From positions 62,001-126,000 of the forward strand of contig JAQBOA010000053.1 of assembly GCA_028288305.1 (NCBI GenBank): a DNA stretch of 64,000 nucleotides, read 5' to 3'. Shown here one piece after another: positions 46,962 through 55,018 of this stretch. Each line of letters opens with the position of its first letter. Positions within the stretch are counted from its first letter, which is position 1. Position numbers and translations under genes: made by a program. Origin of the DNA: Mucilaginibacter sp. Lineage in GTDB: Bacteria > Bacteroidota > Bacteroidia > Sphingobacteriales > Sphingobacteriaceae. The notes below the pieces were generated by a model. That model did not search any database and was not told the DNA's origin. It was given only the letters and a program-made list of their open reading frames with translations.

Positions 46962-47127
46962 GAAAATTCTAAAGGAGAAATAACAAAAGAGCGCTGTCAT
47001 ACTGAGGCCCTCGAAGTACGTGCGGGTGGCTGGCGGATCTGCAATGATTGTATAATCAAGGCGTTAATGCACGACGGCAAGGCCTTTGCGCGCATGGCTC
47101 GAGGGGCCTGCCATGACATCCTTTTTT
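46962..47127. repeat. 166-bp dispersed element (ctcgaagtacgtgc), copy B
   Basis: It starts gaaaattctaaaggagaaataacaaaagag and ends gccatgacatccttttttgc, with ctcgaagtacgtgc...gcgcatggctcgag as an inner inverted pair. Reverse complement copy at 16673-16846, diverged copy at 52752-52903. The open frame across it is not a gene. Confidence 0.8.
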
Positions 47128-47138
47128 GCAAACATATA

Positions 47139-47453
47139 TCAGACCGTTAAACTTTCCCGGCTTTCCATATTTGCATTTAACCAATTAATTGCTTTAAAGT
47201 TCTGATCCAGGTTGGTGAAAATATTGTTTAATACCTCGGATTGATTGGCATCAAGTTCCCTGGTGTAATCTTCCAATGTGTCGGCAGTATTTTGAAGTTT
47301 TAAGTCTTCAATTATTTGCATAATGTCGTCGGGAATAGAAAAAATAGTTCTTAGCTCAGCCGGACTGGCGTAACTTAATATCCTGCCTGTACATTTTCCG
47401 TAGCAAGGGTTATGAGGTTTGAAGGGATATTTTGAGCAATTACAATCTATCAT
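47139..47453 (-). CDS. Small hypothetical protein with cysteine-rich N-terminus
   Basis: The start at 47453 (MIDCNCSKYPFKPHNPCYGKC) gives 104 residues. Four cysteines lie in the first 25 residues, the rest is an acidic helical part. The short cysteine cluster could bind a metal. The gene lies eleven bases downstream of the next membrane-protein gene on the same strand, so it is probably cotranscribed with it. No family was recognised. Confidence 0.5.
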   Translation of the reverse strand: MIDCNCSKYPFKPHNPCYGKCTGRILSYASPAELRTIFSIPDDIMQIIEDLKLQNTADTLEDYTRELDANQSEVLNNIFTNLDQNFKAINWLNANMESRESLTV

Positions 47454-47464
47454 ATTTTTAAGTT

Positions 47465-47962
47465 TTAAGGATTGGTGATCGCGACACAATTGAAAATCCA
47501 AAGCGTTAAAAAAATAATCATCCAGGCAGCAAAGATGATAACACCGGCCATAAACCAGCTAAGCTGTTTTGCAAACTGTATATTAACCTTTTCACTAACG
47601 CTGTCTAACAAGTCCGGCGTAACAAACAGGCTTGCTAAATAGCCCCTGGTTACGATCTGGCCCCAATAAATAGATAAACATAAAGACAGCCAGCCGAGAA
47701 TGTAGATGAAATACAGCCATTTATCTTCCTCTAATTTTAAATAGTCTTTATGCAGAATAGCAAGTATGGAACCACCAATAATTAATAAACACCAGCCGCT
47801 AATCCTGTTCGATTCTTCATTTACAATTTTTAAGGCTTCAACAAGCGGAGTTTTTGTAGGTTTTGTACCAGGTTCTGTTTCGGCCGGGGCATTTTTATTT
47901 GCACCTGACCTGAAGAAAGGCAGGTTGAATATTTTCCAACGACTTAATGGACGGTTATCCAT
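47465..47962 (-). CDS. Hypothetical membrane protein
   Basis: The 165-residue protein has a charged, Pro/Lys-rich cytosolic N-terminus (about 1-55). Three hydrophobic segments follow (WCLLIIGGSILAIL, LYFIYILGWLSLCLSIYW, WFMAGVIIFAAWMIIFLTLWIF). It is not recognised. Its neighbour downstream is the cysteine-rich small protein. It belongs to an accessory block of unknown genes. Confidence 0.6.
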   Translation of the reverse strand: MDNRPLSRWKIFNLPFFRSGANKNAPAETEPGTKPTKTPLVEALKIVNEESNRISGWCLLIIGGSILAILHKDYLKLEEDKWLYFIYILGWLSLCLSIYWGQIVTRGYLASLFVTPDLLDSVSEKVNIQFAKQLSWFMAGVIIFAAWMIIFLTLWIFNCVAITNP

Positions 47963-48177
47963 TGGTAAATATTTATAGGTTGAAAAAGGTTTAATTTATA
48001 TCAATAATAAAAATAAAAATTTGTACTTCCTAATGTGTTGTGGAAAATGAAATATTGGGGCTTTGTTTATTCTGTAGTTACAAACTACATGCATAGTGAA
48101 TCCGAAATCGGAGACTCGGACAGCGGTTGAAAAAAGAAAAAAGGTTCTTACACTTAAGTGTTGTAATTATATCGAAA

Positions 48178-48981
48178 CTAATGTGGAACAACTTCTGGTT
48201 TATATTCTGGTTTATATATTGTTATAATTGACACATCTTTTATAGGATATATAGTTGATGTTTTATATTTAATATTATAGTAGAAAATGTATCCCCTAGT
48301 TCTACCTATATAATACGAGGTATCGGAAGAAAAAATCAACTCTTTACCGAATTTAAAATTCATAAAAATAGGGTGCTGTTCGTTTGTTTCACAAATTTTA
48401 AATAATCCACTGCAAATACTTAATTCTATTAATAAGAAGCTAAAAAGAATGAAAAATAAAATATAAGTTTTATTCTTACTTGAATTAGCATAATATTTCT
48501 CAATAAAATTAACAAAAAGGAAGACGGAAATTATTGAAACTAAACTAGATATTTCAAAATATATGTCATATATGTCATAAAAACTTCCCTTCAAATATTG
48601 AACGGTAATTGTACAAGACATTAAAATAAAAAAGCCAAATGCCAGCCACTTAATGAAAGGCTCAAATTTATTCAAATTAGATGTAGTCGAATAAGCTTCT
48701 TTCTGCTTCTTATATTTAACAAAACGGTATATTCCATAAACTATAATAAGGAATACAAAAACAGATGGTAGTACAATATAGATAAAATCTTGAAAAGCAA
48801 TTATGATAATTTCATTTAATTCTGCATAAGCAAAAATGTCAATGTGGTAATACGAATAAAAAGTAGTCGCATTGATTAAACTATAACCAAGTGCTAAAAC
48901 ACTTATTAATGGTATATATTTTGTGATAAAATATACTATGTCTTTTTTGGGTTCTTCATTTTCAATAACAATATCATCCAT
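48178..48981 (-). CDS. AT-rich hypothetical membrane protein
   Basis: The 267-residue protein has about five hydrophobic segments and a C-terminal soluble part with FGKELIFSSDTSYYIGRTRGYIFYYN and IYPIKDVSIITI. The DNA is markedly more AT-rich than its neighbours (about 70 % by eye), a sign of transfer. I do not recognise it. Similar proteins with a membrane part and a short beta tail occur in mobile islands, but no function is known. Confidence 0.6.
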   Translation of the reverse strand: MDDIVIENEEPKKDIVYFITKYIPLISVLALGYSLINATTFYSYYHIDIFAYAELNEIIIIAFQDFIYIVLPSVFVFLIIVYGIYRFVKYKKQKEAYSTTSNLNKFEPFIKWLAFGFFILMSCTITVQYLKGSFYDIYDIYFEISSLVSIISVFLFVNFIEKYYANSSKNKTYILFFILFSFLLIELSICSGLFKICETNEQHPIFMNFKFGKELIFSSDTSYYIGRTRGYIFYYNIKYKTSTIYPIKDVSIITIYKPEYKPEVVPH

Positions 48982-49083
48982 ACACCAAATATAAAAATTA
49001 ATAATCCTGTATTGTCTTTACTTTTACACAAGCTAATATGAAGAACCGCACTTCAATTAAACGAAAAACTGCATTTACTATTA

Positions 49084-49233
49084 CTTTTTGTCCTCGCAGG
49101 GTCTGTCGCAGACGACCCTGCGCAGAACCAATTAATAAGATGAATTTTCATTTTCACCAAGCAAGACATATTATTTCTCAAAGGAGCTTCCCAGCGCAGG
49201 GTCCTTTTCAAGAAACTCTGCGGGAACAAAAAG
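49084..49233. mobile_element. 150-bp MITE-like element with terminal hairpins, copy 1
   Basis: The left end is CTTTTTGTCC-TCGCAGGGTC, with hairpin GCAGGGTC-TGTCGCAGAC-GACCCTGC. The right end is a hairpin ending CTGCGGGAACAAAAAG. The two ends are inverted copies of each other. A second, direct copy is at 52459-52614. It ends eleven bases from the DUF5131 stop codon. Confidence 0.8.
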
Positions 49234-49243
49234 TGGCTTCAAA

Positions 49244-50017
49244 TTAATTATAATGATGGGAAGTAATTTGAGGAAGCTCTCTAAAAGTTTGGCCGTTTAA
49301 TTCACATCCGCCTTTTGCATGTTTTGGATGGTCAGCGTCGATCGTTGGATCTGATGGATTAACATTAAATTTGGTCTTCCCCCATTGTTTGAAGAAAAAC
49401 GGCGTATTGGTTTGCAGACACTTTTCCTGTACAAATTCTATCCATACCTTTTTAATTGGTCTGGCCCGATGTCCGGATTCGCCGCCAACAATTACCCAAT
49501 GTATGTCATCAAGGATTAATGTTTTTACCGGCCCGATAAGTGGCTCAATAGACAAAAATTTCACTTTGGCGCCAGTTGCCCTTAAGTCGTCGATACGGAA
49601 CGTATATTTTTCGTTTTCCACGGAAACCCCCATCCAGATGTTGGACGTCCAATCTAATTGGCCAGATAACTCAAGAAGACGATCAGAGCGCTTGGTGAGC
49701 ACTTGATATGTATGGTTTGGAGTTTGGTTCATCACTGCAAATACAGCCTTAATAAAGCTTAAAGGTACTTCAGGGTGAAACAGATCACTCATCGAATTTA
49801 CAAAAACAACTTTCGGTTTTTTCCACGTAAACGGAATATTAAGTGCATCTGAATGTGTTCTTATCTGAAATCCATCTTTATATTTTTCAATGCCCATCGC
49901 TTTTAGACGTTTAGACATGACTTCTGCATAGCAGTATTTACACCCTGGACTTATTTTATTGCAACCAGTAACAGGGTTCCACGTTAATTCAGTCCATTCA
50001 ATATTTGATTTTGACAT
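49244..50017 (-). CDS. DUF5131 (phage Gp37/Gp68) three-Cys-motif protein
   Basis: The 257-residue protein has the invariant start SNIEWTELTWNPVTGCNKISPGCKYCYAE, with Cys19, Cys26 and Cys29 (CX6CX2C), which resembles an iron-sulphur binding radical-SAM site. It also has NSMSDLFHPEVP, VLTKRSDRL, LSIEPLIGP and VGGESGHRARP, which mark the family. Such genes are found in phages and islands, coupled to TcmP. The upstream gene here is that partner, 66 bases away on the same strand. The enzyme reaction is unknown. It sits in a repeat-rich accessory region. Confidence 0.88.
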   Translation of the reverse strand: MSKSNIEWTELTWNPVTGCNKISPGCKYCYAEVMSKRLKAMGIEKYKDGFQIRTHSDALNIPFTWKKPKVVFVNSMSDLFHPEVPLSFIKAVFAVMNQTPNHTYQVLTKRSDRLLELSGQLDWTSNIWMGVSVENEKYTFRIDDLRATGAKVKFLSIEPLIGPVKTLILDDIHWVIVGGESGHRARPIKKVWIEFVQEKCLQTNTPFFFKQWGKTKFNVNPSDPTIDADHPKHAKGGCELNGQTFRELPQITSHHYN

Positions 50018-50083
50018 TTTAAAAAGCTTTAATCCATATTAGATACTAACAAATTTAGCATTTAGTCGCCAAACATAAAAAAA

Positions 50084-51205
50084 TCATTTCTTTGACAAGA
50101 CAATATATTCCAATAATCGCGGCTTTTTGTAAACATTGTCATAATTTGCCAGTGGCGAAGTGCAATCATAACTTATTTCTTTTCTTGTTTTCATCTGCTT
50201 TAAAATTTCAACTGTGTGCGTACTGATATGCCCTTCTCCTAAAGTAAAATCATAAAGCTGTGCATTATTAGTTATCTCACCATTTAATATCTTTGTCCTT
50301 ACAATATCCTGAAACGCTTCCACACGTTTTTTAATTTTTCCTTTAAACAGGTCCAACTGATCTTTTAAAGCGTCATCATCTATATCAAAATTTGCCTGGC
50401 CGTTAACTGTATTTTTTGCCCAAGCAACTCCCAAAAACTTATCTACAGCCCTTGGGTGAGAGGCACCAAAAATTATCCCGTGTATATTTTGATCGCGTTT
50501 TAACGAAAAAGGATATAGCTTTAATTTGGTTCTTGGAGGTAGCTTATTTCTGATTTGAGAGATGACATTACGATGGATGAATTTATAAGGGTCTTTTTTG
50601 GCTTCATCCATGTCAATTTCAAGATGCATTGTAAATTCCCTTTTTTTTCCAAACCGCCAAAAATAAGATGATGAAATAAAATACAGAAAGTCAGTTTGAT
50701 ATGTTTTCTCAAGCTCCAAAAAGTATTTCTCCGAGGTAAATTTAATACCATTTTGGTCTAGAAACACCAATGATGGAAATTTTTTGATTTCGGGCAATAA
50801 CACAGGAAACAGTCCTTCAAAATCCTCATTGTAATATTTTATTTCTACAACGTGTTTGAGGTTAGCATTCGCTGTCATAAAAATATCACAGGCAGTTCTT
50901 AAAGCTTCAAATTTATCTTGTGTCTTTTTATTTGGCTCAAACTCGTTTAAAAATAGGGTAATATGAACTTTTTTTTGAAATATATTGCCTTGCTGTTCTT
51001 TTATCTTATGAAGAAGACGGATTGGACTCCCCGGCACACCCGCCATATCGTAACCTGTCCCAGCAAAGAAATCAAAAATGCACAAATTTGGCTTTCCCTG
51101 CATAATAAAAGTAGGTAGCCATTCTTGTGCATAGTTTTCAAATATTTCGAGTTTAGTTATAGTTTCTTCATCAAAAGGCTTACTGTGTAGATTCTTTGCG
51201 GCCAT
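50084..51205 (-). CDS. tcmP: Three-Cys-motif partner protein TcmP
   Basis: The 373-residue protein starts with a helical part (KPFDEETITKLEIFENYAQEWLPTF) and then a methyltransferase-like Rossmann motif, DFFAGTG at 45-51. GVPGSPIRLL and a VFLDQNG motif (a possible catalytic loop) follow. Then come the family part FYFISSSYFWRFGKKREF and a winged-helix-like C-terminus. The name reflects constant pairing with the three-Cys-motif protein, which follows it here. It may modify nucleic acid or protein with SAM. Phage defence or phage modification is a guess. Confidence 0.82.
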   Translation of the reverse strand: MAAKNLHSKPFDEETITKLEIFENYAQEWLPTFIMQGKPNLCIFDFFAGTGYDMAGVPGSPIRLLHKIKEQQGNIFQKKVHITLFLNEFEPNKKTQDKFEALRTACDIFMTANANLKHVVEIKYYNEDFEGLFPVLLPEIKKFPSLVFLDQNGIKFTSEKYFLELEKTYQTDFLYFISSSYFWRFGKKREFTMHLEIDMDEAKKDPYKFIHRNVISQIRNKLPPRTKLKLYPFSLKRDQNIHGIIFGASHPRAVDKFLGVAWAKNTVNGQANFDIDDDALKDQLDLFKGKIKKRVEAFQDIVRTKILNGEITNNAQLYDFTLGEGHISTHTVEILKQMKTRKEISYDCTSPLANYDNVYKKPRLLEYIVLSKK

Positions 51206-51497
51206 GAAAGTGTTAGTTTAGGTTTGGTAATAAATTGATATATACAAAGTTAATAAAGTTTTTGAGACTCCTATAAATTACTTCCCGCTGTTTATGACTT
51301 CGGACGGCTATGTGTCTCTGACTACAGCGCATAAAACAAACAATCAACATCAATTATCCTGATCCAAAGCGGCATAATTTGAAGCGCTTGAATAAATGTA
51401 ATCTTCGGCACGATGACAACGGGGTACTTTTAAATTTGACTGGAAAGGCGAATAATTAGTATATTTGGCTTAGTCGGCCGACGACCTGCTTACAGCC
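51206..51497. other. Divergent region between tcmP and the NTF2-like gene, nothing recognised
   Basis: It is AT-rich near tcmP and more GC-rich toward 51470. I see no promoter consensus of the Bacteroidota type and no dyad worth reporting. Confidence 0.35.
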
Positions 51498-52001
51498 ATG
51501 CAGAACGACGAATTTAGATACATGCAGGCAGTACAGCAGAATTATTTAACAAATTTTCCCGCTATCACCAAAGCCATACTTGCAATGGACGGGAAAACCA
51601 AACGACTGGAGCGGTCCATGGAAGAAGAACAAATACGTGAAGCCCTGAATGTGCACTGGCACGCGTCGGCAGTCGGCGATGCAAATGCGGAACATGATAT
51701 TTACGATGATGATGCCATCTGTGATTATCCCCAGTCGGGCGAGCGAATCTTCGGACGAAGCAATTTGCAGGCCTTGCGAAGTCATCATCCCGGTAAGCCG
51801 TCAGGCTTCAATGTGAGGCGAATGCTCGGGAAAGGTGATCTCTGGATCACGGAATACACCATCACCTACCAGGGGCGACCAGCATACACAGTGAGCATTA
51901 TGGAGTTCCGCAACGGTAAAGTGGTGCACGAGACACAGTATTTCGCAGATCCCTTCGAGGCACCGGCCTGGCGAAGTCAATGGGTTCAGCAGATGGCGTG
52001 A
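51498..52001 (+). CDS. NTF2/SnoaL-like fold protein
   Basis: The 167-residue protein has a cone-shaped NTF2-like domain from about residue 41 (EEEQIREALNVHWHASAVGDANAEHDIYDDDAICDYPQSGERIFGR). PAYTVSIMEFRNGKVVHETQYFADPF closes it. The first forty residues are not part of the fold, so the true start may be Met41 (51618). The coding sequence is more GC-rich than its neighbours, suggesting transfer. Members are isomerases, hydratases or binding proteins; the substrate is unknown. Confidence 0.75.
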   Translation: MQNDEFRYMQAVQQNYLTNFPAITKAILAMDGKTKRLERSMEEEQIREALNVHWHASAVGDANAEHDIYDDDAICDYPQSGERIFGRSNLQALRSHHPGKPSGFNVRRMLGKGDLWITEYTITYQGRPAYTVSIMEFRNGKVVHETQYFADPFEAPAWRSQWVQQMA

Positions 52002-52275
52002 CGCCGCATTGAGGCAAGATTGACGAACGTCTGCCCATCTGGTCGAAGTTTAGTGCAGCGTAACTTCGACCTAAAATAGGTTAAGCTTTAAGCTTAACAA
52101 TATAACAGGCAATAAGCTCTTCTGCTCCGTGTAATAGTCCCATGCACTGCTGTTATTCGGGCGGGTAATCAACCAGACAAAGCATATTATGTTTCAAAAG
52201 GAGCATCCTGCGCAGGGTCCCTTCAAGAGACCCTCAATGCTATTAAGTTAAGATGTCAGACCCGTATCGGGGTCT

Positions 52276-52418
52276 AATATTGGTAGAAAAAAAATCCAGT
52301 AAGATATTCCGTGCCATCCGGTACGGAACCTATACGTAATGAATTAGCGCTAATGCCGCTTTATTAGTTGCGTGCGATGGCACGCTTTTCTTTTATTATT
52401 TATTTTTCTACCAATATT
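52276..52418. mobile_element. 143-bp MITE-like element with 16-bp terminal inverted repeats
   Basis: AATATTGGTAGAAAAA (52276-52291) is exactly inverted as TTTTTCTACCAATATT (52403-52418). Inside are gtgccatccggtacgg and cgtgcgatggcacg. Just outside on the left is the hairpin AGACCC-gtatc-GGGGTCT (52256-52275). Confidence 0.8.
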
Positions 52419-52458
52419 TTGCACCTGGCGGCGCAATCAAAACAATATAATGCATTAA

Positions 52459-52614
52459 CTTTTTGTCCCAGCAGGGTCTGTCGCAGACGACCCTTCGCAG
52501 AACCATCTCGTTAATAAGATAATTTTCATTTTCACCAGGCAAAAGCATATTATGTTTCAAAAGGAGCATCCTGCGCAGGGTCCTTTTTCAAGAGACCCTG
52601 CGGGAACAAAAAAG
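52459..52614. mobile_element. MITE-like element with terminal hairpins, copy 2 (direct repeat of 49084)
   Basis: It shares with copy 1 the ends CTTTTTGTCC...GCAGGGTCTGTCGCAGACGA and ...GCGGGAACAAAAA. It also shares the middle ttaataaga, attttcattttcacca and aaggagcatcc. Both copies have the same orientation and bracket the tcmP locus. Confidence 0.8.
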
Positions 52615-52751
52615 CACATATGTTTCAAAAGGCGCATCTCTGCGCAGGGCTCTTTTTAAGGGGTGCAATTCAAATTATCGCTTATAGTCCTTGTTTGTAG
52701 TCGCTAACAATTTTCTTTTTTCCACTTTGTCATGTTGAGTGGTGAAATTAG

Positions 52752-52903
52752 GAAAATTCTGAAGGAGAAATGACAAAAGAGGGGTGTCATGGTGAGGTAC
52801 TCGAACCATGTGAGGTGGCCTGAACGAAATGCATTAGCGCCAGTGCATTAGCGTTTTGCTTTTGCGCACATGGTTCGAGTACCTCACCATGACACCCTTT
52901 TTT
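52752..52903. repeat. Dispersed element (gaaaattctgaaggagaaatgac), copy C
   Basis: It shares its start and its ctcgaaccatgtg inner arm with 46962 and (inverted) 16673. Its two halves form a long hairpin (ggtgtcatggtgaggtactcgaaccatgtg against cacatggttcgagtacctcaccatgacacc). Confidence 0.8.
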
Positions 52904-52920
52904 ATTCAGATCAACAAACA

Positions 52921-53013
52921 TGTCATGGGTAACGCAGTGAAGCATCTTCTAAGCCATGCAGGTGGGCGACTTTTCTGTTTGAGAAGATCCTTCACTGCGT
53001 TCAGGATGACAAA
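52921..53013. repeat. Dispersed palindromic repeat (gcagtgaagcatcttct), copy 2, inverted
   Basis: It is the reverse complement of 14711-14805. Its left end is replaced by tgtcatgggta, which suggests a hybrid with the neighbouring element. Confidence 0.8.
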
Positions 53014-53062
53014 TTCGTTTTTTTATATTTATGCGAGAAATTGAATTGCATACTTTTTTTGT

Positions 53063-53095
53063 GCCAGCGTCTATCGAAGACGACGCTGCGCAGAA
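53063..53095. repeat. Hairpin of the gcagggtc family, diverged
   Basis: gccagcgtc-tatcgaa-gacgacgctgc. It is a mutated left end of the 49084/52459 element. Confidence 0.5.
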
Positions 53096-53394
53096 GGAAT
53101 GACACCCTTTTTTATTCAGATCAACAAACATGTGAGTCAACTAATGAAGCGACATTAGCCTAATGCACTGGCGTCGCGACTCACCCCAGCATCGCTTCGC
53201 TTGCTGACCCTCTCTTTTGCAGACAAAAAAGAGGGTAAAACAAAGTAAATTCTCTTAACTTAATGACATTAGAAAGGAACAGGCAGTGGTTTAGCGAACT
53301 ATTTTGTCCAATGCTGCAGTTTTCCAAATTGAAAACACAGGTATTATGCGTGCAATAGCGGCGAAACCCCTCCCCGCCAATTCACAGCCTGTCG

Positions 53395-53470
53395 CACCCC
53401 TCCCATGGGAGGGAGTTTTTAAGACAATTTCTGTCGCAGACGACCCTGCGCAGAACCATGTCGTTAATAA
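53395..53470. repeat. Composite: CCTCCCATGGGAGG palindrome plus gcagacgaccctgc end
   Basis: The palindrome at about 53399-53412 is of the GC-rich family seen in the leuS elements. It runs into ctgtcgcagacgaccctgcgcagaacc, the left end of the 150-bp element. One repeat appears inserted in, or recombined with, another. Confidence 0.6.
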
Positions 53471-53823
53471 GATAAATTCTCAATCTTATCAGTCAACTGT
53501 AAACTAACTACAGGATTATTCACCAAAAGTGTCAACTTTTTTCAGGGATAGACAACACACCAGCCGTTCACCAATTGTTCATTTTGAACGCAAATGAACG
53601 CTTACAGGGATAATTAATAACAAAACTTGATTTTTTACAAACTAAAACCTACATATTTCTGCATATTCCTGCATATTTACACCCACATTATGCGTTTTAT
53701 TCCCACTGCTGGTATCTTTATTGCATATAATATAATTAATTGATTATCAAACATTTGTGACTAAGCAAAAAGATAAAAAATTACATCAGTCTGATTATCA
53801 GCGACTAACAAATTTTCATGAGT

Positions 53824-53850
53824 GTGTTCACGTGAAATGAACGTGAACAC
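53824..53850. repeat. 10-bp inverted repeat GTGTTCACGT
   Basis: GTGTTCACGT-gaaatga-ACGTGAACAC is perfect. Related words tgttcattttgaacg and aatgaacgc lie near 53570-53600. Together they look like recombinase arm sites near an attachment site; this is inference. Confidence 0.5.
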
Positions 53851-53888
53851 CTGCCAGATAGCCCAACCGGCTCAAACGCCAGCCACAA

Positions 53889-53923
53889 AAAAAAAGCGGA
53901 CAACAACCTGTCACCCGCTTTTT
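53889..53923. terminator. Hairpin terminator beside the tRNA fragment
   Basis: AAAAGCGG pairs with CCGCTTTT across a 15-base loop, with A and T tracts on the two sides. Confidence 0.7.
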
Positions 53924-53924
53924 C

Positions 53925-53954
53925 AGTGCACTCAAGGGATTCAAACCCCATCAT
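53925..53954 (-). pseudogene. Decayed copy of the 3' part of tRNA-Arg
   Basis: The bases agtgcactc-aagggattc-aaaccccatcat match the 3' part of the tRNA-Arg at 54815-54846 except for one substitution and two single-base losses. The orientation is the same. A diverged copy of a tRNA 3' end at about 860 bases from the gene is the usual trace of site-specific integration. Confidence 0.7.
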
Positions 53955-54052
53955 TGGTATGTTCAGAATATTTGCGCAGGTGAAGAGGTTGTCAAGACTA
54001 CTTCAAGACAACCTCTTTCTGTTTAAATTAAATTAGGCACCTATTAAGATTA

Positions 54053-54601
54053 CTATTTTACAGCATAGTTATAACATTCGCTTGTTAACACAGGCGTTAA
54101 GCTTGCAGAATCTACCACTTGAAAGTGAATGTGAAAAGCTGTACCCGATGGAATTGCTGTAACGTTTCGCCATAATTTTGCTTCCCCATTACCATCAGCA
54201 TTAGTATGAATTGCATGTGGAGTTGGCCCATATCCAAGCGTAAGCCATGTGGTGCTTGAGCAACCTGTTGGGTCTGCTATAGGATTTACTGCCCGTTGGA
54301 GCACATAAGCATGGTTTGGCATAAGATCGAAAACCTTCGTATCAAGCGTGATAATCTTGGCGGTGTCCGGTTCCTGACGGAACTTAATAGTACCAGACAT
54401 TTTTGAATTTTTTTCCGGCCCATTAAGAGTTACGTTTAAATAAACGGCAGGCTTCGAAGATGCATCGTTAAGGGAATTATTGATAGCTGGCTTCGAATAC
54501 CCATTGTTGGTGACATCCTTTTTGCAGCTAAAAATCGGAGAAATTAAGGTTATGATTAAAACTATTTTAATCATAGTTGCTGTTGTGAGTTTTGTTTTCA
54601 T
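54053..54601 (-). CDS. Predicted lipoprotein of unknown function
   Basis: The 182-residue protein has a lipoprotein signal with lipobox IFSC (lipidated Cys about 26). The body has AVYLNVTLNGPEKNSKMSGTIKFRQEP, HAYVLQRAVNPIADPTGCSSTTWLTLG and FHIHFQVVDSASL. These read like beta strands of a small sandwich. I do not recognise a family. It is the only gene between the tRNA-Arg and its fossil 3' copy, so it may be cargo of a lost element. Confidence 0.65.
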   Translation of the reverse strand: MKTKLTTATMIKIVLIITLISPIFSCKKDVTNNGYSKPAINNSLNDASSKPAVYLNVTLNGPEKNSKMSGTIKFRQEPDTAKIITLDTKVFDLMPNHAYVLQRAVNPIADPTGCSSTTWLTLGYGPTPHAIHTNADGNGEAKLWRNVTAIPSGTAFHIHFQVVDSASLTPVLTSECYNYAVK

Positions 54602-54816
54602 AAAAAGTTTGTTTAAAGTGAAAAATTTATATTGAAATAAAATTTTATATCAAACTTGAAGCATTTGTTATGACAAAACGTTTGTATTTCTATAGATAGC
54701 CAATTATAGAAAGTATAGACAAGTATTCGGGATACTGATAAAACTGAGGATTAGTAGCTTGTAAGCAAAGAAGGGAACTGCAAAGGTTTATTTCTACAGG
54801 GGTAATAATTTTTTAG

Positions 54817-54888
54817 TGCACTCGAAGGGATTCGAACCCCCATCATCAGAACCGGAATCTGACATTCTATCCATTGAACTACGAATGC
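54817..54888 (-). tRNA. tRNA-Arg (anticodon CCG)
   Basis: On the minus strand GCATTCG pairs with CGAGTGC in the acceptor stem. The D-arm region is TAGTTCAATGGATAGAA. The anticodon stem TCAGA/TCTGA encloses TTCCGGT, giving anticodon CCG. The T-arm is GGGGG-TTCGAAT-CCC(T). The discriminator base is A and CCA is not encoded. Confidence 0.93.
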
Positions 54889-54896
54889 GATAATAT

Positions 54897-55018
54897 TAAA
54901 ATCAAGAGTCAGGATATTAGAGTCAAGACTCAAGATAAAAAGTGGCAATGATTTCTTTTTAATGAAATTTCTTCGTCATGCTGCTATTTCCTGACTCTTG
55001 GCTCTTGCCTCTTGATTC
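54897..55018. repeat. Inverted word repeat (aatcaagagtcagg family) upstream of tRNA-Arg
   Basis: aatcaagagtcaggatatt and agagtcaagactcaaga on the left meet cctgactcttggctcttgc and ctcttgattc on the right. The vocabulary is the same as at 46241 and 56922. Confidence 0.75.

Larger units (their letters stand above)
52002..54052. other. 2-kb gene-free stretch filled with repeat elements
   Basis: No gene is supported in this interval. It contains at least eight repeat copies (listed separately), from partial right ends of the 150-bp element (52190-52235, 52620-52665) to a palindrome CCTCCCATGGGAGG near 53399. Its last 500 bases (53520-53925) have no repeats of those families but hold dyads, a terminator and a tRNA fragment. 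Confidence 0.7.

Noticed and set aside
46920-47150. 76-codon open frame
   Set aside because: It lies across the hairpin end and the 166-bp dispersed element.
53304-53507. 67-codon open frame
   Set aside because: It runs through a GC-rich palindrome and a gcagggtc element; no start signal and no known product.
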